From Ramazzottius varieornatus (Eukaryota; Tardigrada; Eutardigrada; Parachela; Ramazzottiidae), in the NCBI GenBank assembly GCA_001949185.1, contig BDGG01000019.1, positions 275,231-339,230 of the forward strand: DNA of 64,000 nt, written 5' to 3'. The notes under the pieces are model-generated. The model saw only the letters and a list, made by a program, of their open reading frames with translations. It had not been told where the DNA came from and made no database searches. Shown one piece after another: positions 1 through 9,782 of this stretch. Position 1 is the stretch's first letter. Each line of letters starts with the position of its first letter. Made by a program: the position numbers and the translations under genes.

Positions 1-1711
1 CGGCTTGAGTATTGAGCTCTACCGAGTTCTCCTGCGCCTTCGCCAGAAACTTCAATCCTTTGAAAACCTGCAAACCACAACGCTTAAATATTCAACACAG
101 CTCGAAATCCTATCCCGGAGCTCGGCAAACAGACTCGGAAAGACTATTTTCCGAAGCGGCGCATAATCTCGATGTCATTAACTGGAAACGTGCGCCACTT
201 GAGAAAACGAAGGATCTTGTCAAGTGTGTTTCCCAAGTTGCGCACCTTCCGGTCTTATTGACGTAGAGTGCGCCACTTGGGAAAACGTCGACTAATGTCG
301 ATTTTTTTCCTGTCGAATTTTTCTGCCGAGCTCTTCTCTCTCGATAGACAGTTACCGGTTCTGGCTTGGTACACAAAAACAGGAGCAGTTCGTTATGCAG
401 TCGACTATTATCCGAAGCGATGAGTTTGTTTCGAGGTTTGCTGGTCAGCTTCTCGACTAGTCGAAGTCCTTGTTCCAGTTCCGCGTCATCTTTTGCTTCG
501 ACGATCATGATGGGCAGCAACTGTTCAAAAAACTCAAAAAGTAGTTTGCTTAGATCGTGGAGCGGCGATACTTCAGCGAGGAAAGTTAAGGCATCCACCG
601 CAGCAGGGGAGCCACAGGCGATGAGAGGCTGCAGAAGGAAGGGAATGGACGTGCTGAGTAGCTCTTCGATGTCGCCGAACTTGAAGACGGTGATGACCGT
701 GCTCATGATCGGGAACTTCTGCTCGTAGGGAGTATCAAGAAGACGGTGGGCAAGGTGGACGGCCAGTATGTCTTCGTACCGACGAAAGAATTCGGACGGG
801 TGGACGGGGTGAAGTTCGTAGGCCAGCGTGATGCATCTTGTGGTCTGTACTCGAACCTAGAAAACCGCAAACGACCAAATTAACTGAACAAACGGATGTC
901 GTCACGTTTCCTGCCTTCTGACACGATGAGATAATACGTCCCCCGCATGGCAAACTATGACGTCACATACGACGGGTGTTCAGTACATAGACAGAGGAAG
1001 CTTCCACGACGGCGGCCGACATCACGCAAGCGAGCTTCAAGATGTCCATGTAACAACGTATTTCCAACCGTACGATGACGTCACGAATCACCCTGACTAT
1101 TTCAGCAATGCCAAACAAAGTTAATCCTGAGGCAACAGGTAAAATCAGGCAGCAGGCAGGGACTTACGATAACCCAAGAACTCAACACTCCCTCAAGGAT
1201 GATTTCAGCAAACCCAGGCAGATCGTCGTCTTTTGATGAGAAGCGCAGAAGTAGATGGAGAAGTTTCAGCAGAACCAACTGACGTTTATCATCGCCAGTT
1301 CTGAATGATCCCAGCTGCTGGCGAAACCACGCCGAGACTGCCTTGAGGTACAGAAAGCGTGCTTTTGCTTCTGGACGTTCAGTGTGTAGCGGAACGGCGC
1401 GAAGAAAGTCGGGTAGGATTTCAGCAACGTCGGGATTCCGCCGCGCAGACAAATCCAAATCCTAGAAAAAGTCGAATGTAAGTTGTTCGCATGGTGAGGA
1501 TGATGATACAAACCTTCTTTATCTTCTCAAAACACTGAGCAGCGGTTTCTTCATCCTCCAGGAGAAGGGCAGGGTCAGGCATCGCGGTCGTCCACAATTT
1601 GTTCCCGTAATTCTGAAGCTCCAGCTTCGCTATCTTTCGTGGACTGCCGTCCCGGGAGCCGGTCATCTTACGTGCGATAGCTCTGACTCGACAGTTCAAG
1701 TTCCACACCAC
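1..1711 (-). CDS. ATR: ATR-like PIKK checkpoint kinase, partial (3' part beyond left edge)
   Basis: ATR is the nuclear PI3K-like kinase that signals replication stress. Visible minus-strand exons are about 1517-1711, 1166-1459, 357-870 and 1-67, all with GT-AG junctions in phase. The exon around 357-700 aligns with the UME/HEAT region of vertebrate ATR: shared features are a GD-x-x-x-LL start, SPAA, an ELE-x-x-L segment and the string LHNELLL. The last exon starts VFKGLKFLA, matching the VFNGLSILA that follows in human ATR. The kinase domain would lie left of the window. The oddity is the 5' side: only about 210 codons precede the UME-like part, where human ATR has about 1,100, and DTD1 on the same strand starts 380 bp upstream. 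The start (1711, or an internal Met at about 1666) is therefore uncertain, and the N-terminal exons may be lost, distant or highly diverged. Family assignment is good; gene integrity is unknown. Confidence 0.75.
118..333. repeat. Intronic hairpin MITE (AAGTGGCGCAC family), dimeric copy
   Basis: The copy begins GAGCTCGGC and ends GCCGAGCTC. Two hairpin cores with GCGCCACTT arms lie between these ends. It sits wholly in the ATR intron between the exons ending at 357 and 67. Confidence 0.85.
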
Positions 1712-2092
1712 ATCATCCCAACCGCAGAGCGTATGTGTACTCCCGCAAGCGATAAGAAAGACGACGCTTCAGCCAGACGCACATGAAGAACGATGAACTC
1801 AGCTCCAAGAACGGATTCTGGATTTGGAATGATATCGATGTGGAATCAATGGTAAGCGCCCCAAGGCCTGCCTTCATTCTGGTTATAAGCCACATCTTAT
1901 ATAGAAGACCCTGATGCTAGCAAGCTGGTCAGTGTTTAATCTATAGTCTTTTCGCTTACCGGAAGTTCGAGAATCAAAACGCGGGATTACTGGACAGCGG
2001 ACAGCAGCTCGTCATCATGTCCCACATTGTTACTTCCTGAGTTTCCATTGCCATTTATCAGTTGCCAAGAATACTGAAGTTCCAGCCATTAT

Positions 2093-2596
2093 TTATTCGA
2101 TTATCGAGGAAGACCCATTTTGCGAAGCAGGATTTCTCATCGGAGAATCAATGGTAATAGTAACTGGTCCGTCCATTTCGGAATCAATCAGCATGTGCTC
2201 ACCAAAAAATCCACGCTGAATTTTGGAGGCATCGTACGATGCACCCAGTCGCTCTATAAGCAACTCATACACAGGGAAACTTTCTGGCCCGAGCATAGAA
2301 TGATGAAAATCGGGCTTGGATCCTTTCATCGTGTTAGCGTACAGGGTAAATTGACTTATGCATAAAATCTCGTAATTCATCTCTTTGACAGAGTGCTTCC
2401 ATCGGCCGCCGGCTTTATCGTCGTATAACCTGAGGTTGAGAATCTTCTTGACCATCCAATCAACGTCAACAGGAACCTTATCATCACGGTGCACGCCGAT
2501 GAAAATCAGGAGGCCATGCTGGATGGAACTGACTTCTTCTTGCGCATCTTTCTTTCTCACGGAAGCTCGTACCACTCGCTGGATCACCGCCCGCAT
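2093..2596 (-). CDS. DTD1: D-aminoacyl-tRNA deacylase (DTD1)
   Basis: This single-exon gene of 167 codons starts MRAVIQRV, the standard DTD start. The family's two active-site elements are visible: SQFTLYA near residue 92 and a GPVTI-type Gly-Pro motif near residue 148. The Gly-Pro motif reads DGPVT here, where NGPVT or NPPVT is common. The enzyme hydrolyses D-amino acids, and glycine mischarged on tRNA-Ala, from tRNA in the cytosol. Its length is normal (about 150-210). It lies upstream of, and on the same strand as, the ATR fragment. The C-terminal tail (NPASQNGSSSIIE) is hydrophilic and outside the fold. No intron is seen, unlike nearly all neighbours. Confidence 0.95.
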   Translation of the reverse strand: MRAVIQRVVRASVRKKDAQEEVSSIQHGLLIFIGVHRDDKVPVDVDWMVKKILNLRLYDDKAGGRWKHSVKEMNYEILCISQFTLYANTMKGSKPDFHHSMLGPESFPVYELLIERLGASYDASKIQRGFFGEHMLIDSEMDGPVTITIDSPMRNPASQNGSSSIIE

Positions 2597-2599
2597 TTC

Positions 2600-3195
2600 T
2601 CTCCTTCGACTAGCCTCCCCACTTCAAAATTCACTTGCCTGCAAAAGACAAAAACAGAGTAGTTGTAACGCTTCGCTTCACAGGACCACCAAAAGTCCCA
2701 TCAGACAGAAAAGAATTACGTATGAAGAACCAGCGGTTTGACGGATAATATTCTCAGCCTAATATCGAGATTTTCTCAGCTGTCACGTACGACCTGCCAT
2801 GAACTATTAGAACGGCCAATTTCGTCCTCAGTGCGCAACTTTTACCTCCGCTGAACAGTAGACCCGATGTTCGAGGAACGTTTTGGAACGGTAGTTTTCG
2901 TATGAAAAATGTTTATCGACTGATTGCCGTTTGCGAGTTGGGCTGCATTTTCTGTTGCGAAACCGTTCGGTGTTCTGAATAATTCACTGAGAAAATCATC
3001 CGGCCATCGCTGTGAAGAACTTAAAACTTTCCTACAGTACATACTCATCGAATTTTTGCAAAAAAACAAATCAACAAAGTTCAATCAACTGTCAGACTGT
3101 CATCAAATGACGGTACGGCCACGATACCTTTCGGGACTACGTCGCACTGGTCACGTGAGCTATCAGCTGTTCCAGTCTGGCTGTTAGTGCTGGCA
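2600..3195. other. Non-coding stretch upstream of DTD1
   Basis: No convincing exon or known repeat was seen on either strand. Short open frames here lack splice signals and family similarity. Confidence 0.5.
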
Positions 3196-3196
3196 A

Positions 3197-4270
3197 CGAT
3201 ACGGCATGCAGATATCGTATCGGAAATATCGATATGAAACTCGTATCGAATAATGCAATAGAGTATTCGGCGATATCGTATCGCGCCATATCGATGTATT
3301 TTCGATATATCGGTATTTGGCTGAATTAAGGTTGTAAATTCCTAATTCCATTCCTTTCCAAATTCCGTTCATTCGTGGAATTCCGTTCCGTTCCGAGGAG
3401 TAGCCGTTTGGAACGGTGGAGTTCCTATTTAGGAAAACTAGCAAAAATCAGAGAAAATTTAAGAATTCCACGAGGTAAACAGTCGAAGATCCAGCAGATC
3501 CTGTCGAAAAACTGAACCCGATACTGGCTCACACATGCGTACCACTGAGGCTAATTGTTCGTTCAGTTAGCATTTTCGATCCGTCGCACTAAAGTATGCG
3601 GCGCATTCAACTGTGCGTAAGTCTTTGATTTTCCCTTGGACTTTCAGGTCCGACAAGACCGAAAGTTCGGACCGGTCAATCTCCAGCTGGCTTTCAGTCT
3701 CAAAACCATTATTTGGCGATAACTTCAGATCATGTTCACTGTTTTAGATGGGTATGTAGAAAGAACTAAACTGGCAAATGGGACTTTGGAATTCCGGATT
3801 TCTGCGAGGACCTTCTGGACAAGGAAATAGGAATATAGGAATGTTAGGAATTCATTTCCTATTTTCCATTCCAAGGGCATGCGGCCTGGAATTTACAACC
3901 TTAGACTGAATGGCAAACTCGCCAGTGATATCTCGTCTACGGAAGATCATGGTTGATTCCAAAACTCGATTTTGGCCATGGTGTACCGCGCACACTCCAC
4001 CCATCCGGTTCAGGTACTAAATCTGTCCAGGTTTCCATGTATCTGAAGTCTTGGTGTAATCATGTCTTTGCTGCATCCGACGCTTTCGATCTTACTCATA
4101 CTTTATGCGGGAAATCGGCTTCTTGAGTTTTTGGGCTTGGACCAGTAGAACTCCGAAAAACTAAAATTCCAGAAATATCGATATATCGCCGCGCTACGAT
4201 ACGATATATCGAAAATACGGTAACGGAAAAATATCGTGTCGAAATATCGATAGCGAATGAATATCGAAGA
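3197..4270. repeat. TATCGATA-rich inverted-repeat element, interrupted by a MITE
   Basis: The segments at about 3197-3318 and 4165-4270 are packed with overlapping TATCGATAT-type words. They share a TTTTCGATATATCG block in opposite orientation, so they look like the arms of one foldback element. The hAT-type MITE at 3327-3903 splits it. Outer ends and duplications could not be fixed. Confidence 0.45.
3327..3903. mobile_element. hAT-type MITE with 8-bp target duplication
   Basis: The 577-bp element begins TAAGGTTGTAAATTCC and ends with the exact reverse complement, GGAATTTACAACCTTA. It is flanked by GGCTGAAT (3319-3326) and GACTGAAT (3904-3911), an 8-bp duplication with one mismatch, as hAT elements make. 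There is no coding capacity; the interior is rich in GGAATTCC-like words. Confidence 0.75.
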
Positions 4271-4404
4271 CCGCGATCCCATGTGAGACCACATGAAGTG
4301 GTTTGACATGGGATAACATGGGGTATCAAGTCGCGAACAAAGTTTATTAATAGGCTCTGCGAGCATTACGTAATAGCCTCACACCAAGGGCTTACAATGA
4401 CTAA

Positions 4405-5966
4405 CGAGGGGATTATGCCTGTCCCCACCTCTTGTTGGTCAAACTGTCCTGGCGGAACGAGAGAGGAGAGTCTCTTCTAGGATCTGAGCCAGTGAGCTAA
4501 ATCCCGCGTCGATCCTGGAGCAAACTACAGGGACTCGGAAGTGACGTCAGAAATTTATGCCAATAATGTAGAAACGTGATGTCTTGTAGGTCCACGTTAG
4601 ACCTAAAAAACAAACCCTGAAACCCATCAGTAAACAAACTTGTTACGGCACAGAAATGATGAGCGTCATAAAAGTGATGGAAGCAAAGACGGGCCTTGCA
4701 CCACCCGCAAACCAGAAGAACAATGTCTCTGCAGTTCTCGTGAAGACAACTGCCTTTCAGCTTATCAAACATAAACTTGGCTCGATTAACATACATGAAA
4801 CGTTCGTCGGTATATCCCGATTTATGCCAAGCTTCAGTTATCAAATTTTCGAACCTGGGCGACTGAAACTGTTAATACAGCAAAGAGTGCAATCTCGAAA
4901 TCACATCGCGATGATGCACTTGAACGGGTAAACCGTGCAAAAAGACAAAGTAGGATATCTTGTTGAAGCAGCCTTCGTACATCCTAGAGCATAACACATC
5001 CAGCGGTTGAATTTGACCGGTAACCTTCGGAGGGATGGTCAGCATTTCGTACTCCAGCTCTTCCGGTTTTCAGTTCAATCACAGAATCTTGATCGGTGAA
5101 GGTCTTCCACGAGTCGGCCAAGAAAATACACCGCTCTTCCATACGAGGGAAAAGAACCTTTCTGACCACTCTAAGTAGAGCTTTTTGGTCATCTTCCCGG
5201 ATGTCGAAGCAGTGACATACAGATTATCAGCCTTGAACATCGTTCTCGACACGATTGGACCAAACACTCCTTTCTCTTCCTTCAGCGTTAGGAAGAGAAC
5301 AGGATGAAACTTACGCCTGCCCGGGAGACCGCCATCATCACAGTGTAGCTATGTGTTATGGAATTCTCCGACTGGGCGATCGCTTCCACGTGTTTTACTC
5401 CAGCAGTTTCCAAAGTTCTTCCTGGTCTCATCTCATATTCAAAGCCTGACTGATCCGCATTCCACAGACAGTCTAACCCGTACTCTGCGATCCTTGATCT
5501 GACAAGCGCAACGCAGGCTTCAGCACTTTCCTTGACGTGAGGCGCTTCTTGTATGGATTTCTTGGTGACGAACTTGGTTATTTTCCGGTCAACGATCCCA
5601 TAATATCTAGCAAATATTAATTTCGTTTTTGAAGGAAATCGAAGCACAAAAAACTGTTTATACCGTTCGAGTTTTCCGATCCAGTCTGGGGAAGCAGTGA
5701 AGCCGGCCAAGTTCACCGTTTCGTTCGCAGTGAGAGCCCATCGACGTAAGTCCAAATCCTTGACCGCTTGCTTTTTCCTTTTAGCGAGGAAGAACTGCTT
5801 ACCAACATCCAAACGTAGAGTCTTCAACTTGTCCAGCCTGGAACTGCCTCACACTACCTGATTTTCCAAGTCGTACAGCTGCCGTATGCTGGTTACTTTA
5901 CCAAAACTCTTCGTTCCGCCAGGACAGTTTGACCATAAAGAGGTGGGGACAGGCATAATCCCCTCG
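4405..5966 (-). mobile_element. pogo/Tc1-type DNA transposon, complete but decayed
   Basis: Terminal inverted repeats of about 60 bp start CGAGGGGATTATGCC at 4405 and end GGCATAATCCCCTCG at 5966. The direct flanks are TAA at 4402-4404 and 5967-5969, consistent with the TA target of the IS630-Tc1-mariner superfamily. The interior holds one minus-strand transposase gene with breaks. Confidence 0.85.
4630..5827 (-). pseudogene. pogo-like DDE transposase, broken
   Basis: The protein is read on minus from 5827. A CENP-B/Tc5-type helix-turn-helix region comes first (DLRRWALTANETV, then a GFTASPDW segment and RKITKFVTKK). DDE catalytic blocks follow: WNADQSGFEYEMR (first Asp), IFLADSWKTF (second Asp) and TGQIQPLDV near 5000 (last Asp). 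The tail has the Cys/His pattern seen in some pogo relatives (CGWCKARLCFHHF and a further CxxxxC). Decay shows as frame changes between about 5170 and 5290 and at about 5040-5100, and a TAA at about 4868 inside the tail frame. Some frame changes could be small introns. Transposition by this copy is unlikely. Confidence 0.8.
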
Positions 5967-5974
5967 TAAGCTGG

Positions 5975-6360
5975 CTTCGTGGTGTAATTACACCAGCTAC
6001 TTTAGTGGATACACCAAGAGAATTTTTTTGTCCAGTTTGGAAAGCGGTGTAACGGCTCGCTTTGAAAGCCCCGCAAAGCAGGTAAGTACGATTGGAGGAT
6101 TATGAGATCTGTGATGTCGGAGGAATCACCATACACTCACCAGTAGGACGAGTAGCCAGAAACTTCGTCATGGAAGTGCCATTTGAAAGTTTGGAGGGGA
6201 GCACAGCGCACTCGGGATGTTGGTCAATTCTGGTGTAATTACGAGTCGTTCCGGAGCGATTCGTAATTACACCGAAAGTTTAATGTCTGGTGGAATGAAT
6301 AGGCCAATCGCAAGAATGTGGGTGGAGCCAATTACACCAGCGTTGTAATTCCACCAGCGG
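5975..6360. repeat. GGTGTAATTACACC palindromic repeat cluster
   Basis: The word GGTGTAATTACACC, or one half of it, recurs at about 5981, 6232-6273 and 6330-6352. The middle copy is a 43-bp hairpin: GGTGTAATTACGA, a short loop, then TCGTAATTACACC. Probably one or more small foldback elements lying between the two pogo-like transposons. Confidence 0.6.
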
Positions 6361-6974
6361 TGTGATCTATCTTTGTAAGCTCTTACTGTACCGGCGGCAA
6401 CAAAAGCAGCGATGGTCCGATGGACGAATGATTTACTCAGTGAGTTAATCAAAGTACAGAACGGCTTCGCAATATTACTTTAAAATTCCGATCATTTCGG
6501 ACAGAATTTAAGTACGAGCGTGCATTTTTACCTTAGGTCGTAGATATTTTTTACTGTACTACATGTCGATTCTCGTTCAGCTGATCGGGGATTCAAATAC
6601 GGCGGTGTTTCGCCGTAAAGATGGGCTTCACGAGCTGCCGTAAGCCAGTGCGCTTGTAAACTGCTGTCCGCAAAAGGTCTGTTTTATGACTCGTGTGATC
6701 CAGAATTCCAGATTCCTCGTCCCCACCTGTTGCTCCTACTTAGAGATACTCCAGCCCTAGGAATTTCGCAACCTCAAACAGGCTTATTCTTCAGCAAGAT
6801 ACTCTCAGCGCTTTCGCAGCTTCCGGGCCATTCCTTGCCATCCCCAGTCGACCTTCTTAATATCTGCATCATGCCGAAGGATGTTACAATTCTTATTCGG
6901 AGGACAAGAAACGTCGGGCAGTTGACCATTATTATGAGGAGAAGGAGAGGAACGGCGTAACGATTAGGGAGTTT

Positions 6975-7055
6975 GCACGTCTTCAGTATTATCGGCTGGA
7001 CTCGTGCGCCACTTGAAAAAGGATCTTGCCGAGTTTGCTTTCGCGTGTGTTGCAC
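6975..7055. repeat. Intronic hairpin MITE, partial copy
   Basis: The right half is clear: GTGCGCCACTT, then ATCTTGCCGAGTTTGCTT. It lies in the first intron of the second pogo-like transposase. Confidence 0.65.
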
Positions 7056-7417
7056 GTCTTAGTGCTAGGGAGTAACCACAGCGTTCATGTTTTCTAGACC
7101 ATCTGGTCCGCCTTCTCTCAAACGGAAGCGTCCCGTCAGATTTCGGGCAATGGAAGACGAAGTGTACCTTTACGTGTTAGATCAAAGATATCTCGGCCTC
7201 GAAGTAAGAAACAGCGATATACAGTAAAGGAGAAAGCGCTGGAGATCGTGAAACGTGACTACGGAGAAAACACAGGCTTCAAGGCGTTGGATCACTGGTG
7301 CTGTACCTTCAAGAAGAGATACAGCCTCGTTACCCGAGCCGTAACACATACTGCCCGAAAAACCACGTTCACGGCTGAAGATCTGGTAAATCCTGTATAA
7401 CCTGCATTGCTTTCTGG

Positions 7418-7500
7418 AGTGGCGCACACTTCCAGCTAATTACACCGATATAAGCGCCGCTTGAAATAACAATTTTGCACGTTTCGTTTGCCGGCTTTTC
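7418..7500. repeat. Intronic hairpin MITE, short copy
   Basis: GAGTGGCGCAC and GCGCCGCTT arms surround a loop containing AGCTAATTACACC. It lies in an intron of the second pogo-like transposase. Confidence 0.75.
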
Positions 7501-8199
7501 AAATGACTTTCGCTTTTGGGAAATCCATGAGAAGTTCTTCTGTGCAATTGAAGAGCACGTCTACATGGCAAACCCTCCCAAATCAAGGATCCTTAACATG
7601 GATCAAACGATGGTCCGTGTGGTCGCACCGGGAAAGAAAACAATCTCTCCCAAAGGAGTAAAAGAGGTGAAAATTTCTTCGTAACGATCCTCATTTTAGT
7701 ATCTCGAATATTTTCTGGAGGGAACAATTTTTTTCCCTAGGTATCTGTTTCACATCCCACAGGAGACAGGGAAGGTTTTACTGTGAACCTCACCATCAGG
7801 GCAGATGGATTTAAATATCCCGCTGAAGTTATCTTCAAGACTACGGCGAAGGCTGGAGTTAGGGTTGTTAATGGATGGATAAAACGTTTATCCAATCCAG
7901 GTTTTGGACAATTAACATCCCTAGCTGGAGTGTTGAGTGACGCGTACATCGCAGAACTGAATGTTCCTGAGAATATCGTAGTGAGAAGTGCGCGAAAGGT
8001 TTGGTGGAATGGTCGATTCGACGATGACTATGTTGACAATGTTCCGACCACCCTATCCTCCAACCGTGATTTTTCGCGACAAGTTCTCCGTGCATGTGAG
8101 AGACGAGTTTTGACGCCACGGAACAACGCAATGTTCAACAGATTGTTATTCCTCCAGGTCAGGTCTGCTCGAAATAAGTTAAAAGCGCCAGTTCGTTTT

Positions 8200-8340
8200 T
8201 CATAAGTGGCGCAAACGTCCAGCTAGGGACACTAGAAGCGTGCGCCACTTGCAAACAGCAATCAGACGCGAGTAGAGCGATTTCCTAAGTGGCGCACACT
8301 TTGAGCTAATAACACTGAGAACGTGCGCCGCTTTTGCCCG
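8200..8340. repeat. Intronic hairpin MITE, dimeric copy
   Basis: Two cores occur in a row (AAGTGGCGCAA to GTGCGCCACTT, then AAGTGGCGCAC to GTGCGCCGCTT). They lie in the transposase intron just before the GMTGKYQPLDV exon. Confidence 0.8.
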
Positions 8341-9782
8341 TCCCGAATATACGTGTTTCAGGCATGACTGGGAAATACCAACCGCTCGACGTGAGCGTTA
8401 ACGGGATTTTCAAACAATTCTTGAAAGAATAATACAGACGTTGGAGGCGAGAAAACATTAGCTTCACCGCAGCAGGCTATATCAAGAAACCTGGGAAAAA
8501 TGAGTCCATACAGATGGTGTCCTCAGCTTGGAAGAAAGTGGATGTGGAAGTTGTCAAAAAATCCTTTTACGCAGCAGAGCTCCTTTGGAAAAGCGATGTT
8601 TTGCCAGAGTTCAACGAGATAACCTGGCTGTGGTTTCCCACTACCTGCGAGAAGAACCGTTGTGAGCTGACGACGGATGCCAAGTGCCTTGCTGACCGAT
8701 CGTCTCGGTATGAGCAGACAGCCAGCGTTTCCGGAAACAAGAGCTGCAAAAGATCCAAATTCCCTCCGGTTTGTGTAGGAGAGATGGAAGAAGAAGAGTC
8801 CTATGAGCTGGATTTAAGCTTTGTAAAAGACTCCTCTTTTTTCGAAGAAGAGACTAACGATTCAGATCCTGATATGGAGGCCGAGGAAGAAGAAGACGAG
8901 GATAACTGAGTTGTCGATTTTGGTGTGTTATCGAGTCATGTGAACAGTAAAGAGACTTTCTACGTTAGCCATTAGAGTTTGCTTGCGGCGCATCCTGCTG
9001 TAGAGTATAGACCCCCGATCAGCTGATCGAAGATCGATACGTACAGTGAAACATATCTACGACCTAGGGTACAAATGCACGCACGTACTTAAATTCTGTC
9101 CGAAATGATCGGAATTTTAAAGTAAGTGCAGCCCAACTTAGGACGGCAGTTACTCGATATTTCTATTTATATATTATATATAATATTTAACACTTATATG
9201 GAAAAATACCACTCAAGTGTCGTTCGAACATCAGGTCTCATCTTCAGCAGAGGTAGAAGTGGCCTATTGATGACAAAATCGACAGTTGGGCCGGTTTTTA
9301 GCAGGTCATAAGTGGCAGTTTCGTAATTTTTGATATTAGGCTGGGCTTGGTCTACTATGCCATTCTGCCATCTGCCATTTGCCATTTCATCGGTCGAGTG
9401 GGAGGAGTCGACTTGATTTCGGTCTAACCAAGAACCGACCACAAACTTTAGCGGGCAATGAGTCCTACGATGGCCTTGGCGCGCATGGCATCCAAGCGCC
9501 ATTTGACATGTTTGCATGTTTTCGAATGAACTTGTTTGCAAACAACCATTCATCGCTCCTGTTGTCATTCAACAACACCCGTTCATATGCTTTTCTCGAT
9601 TCCCTCGTAGACATCCCGTCCACCCATTTAGCTTTGGAAGCACAGTGCGAACCACAACATGTCACGGGAAGGATCCTCGCCTCCTTCAAGCTCGCAAAGG
9701 AAGAGGTAAGTCGAACCTCGCAAATCGGTGCGTTATTCGTAAACCTGGCGTATGTTTGTGCATCGCTGCAGGGCCATCGCGG

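Larger units (their letters stand above)
6868..8909 (+). pseudogene. pogo-like transposase with introns; one in-frame stop
   Basis: Exons are approximately 6868-6980, 7087-7186 (or further), 7190-7390, 7490-7668, 7741-8158 and 8362-8909. The N-terminal helix-turn-helix (YSEDKKRRAVDHYYEEKE, then IREFARL) is followed by a DNA-binding block containing RYSLVTRAVTHTARK. The catalytic part includes LNMDQTMVRVVAP (first Asp region), FTVNLTIRADG and GMTGKYQPLDVSVN near 8365 (last Asp). The tail is very acidic (EEEEDEDN). A TAA at about 8430 interrupts FKQFLKE-YRRWR, and no clear ATG opens the first exon. Otherwise the frame is well preserved, which suggests recent activity. Confidence 0.8.
6478..9122 (+). 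mobile_element. Second pogo/Tc1-type transposon, 2.6 kb, nearly intact
   Basis: Long terminal inverted repeats of about 115 bp start CTTTAAAATTCCGATCATTT at 6478, with the reverse complement ending at 9122. Both sides are flanked by TA. Inside is one plus-strand transposase gene with at least four introns. Three of those introns contain copies of the AAGTGGCGCAC hairpin MITE. Confidence 0.9.

Noticed and set aside
4868-8432. TAA as a reassigned codon, because both pogo-like transposases have one in-frame TAA
   Set aside because: SELENOO and CEP120 use TAA as their normal stop; decay of transposons is simpler.
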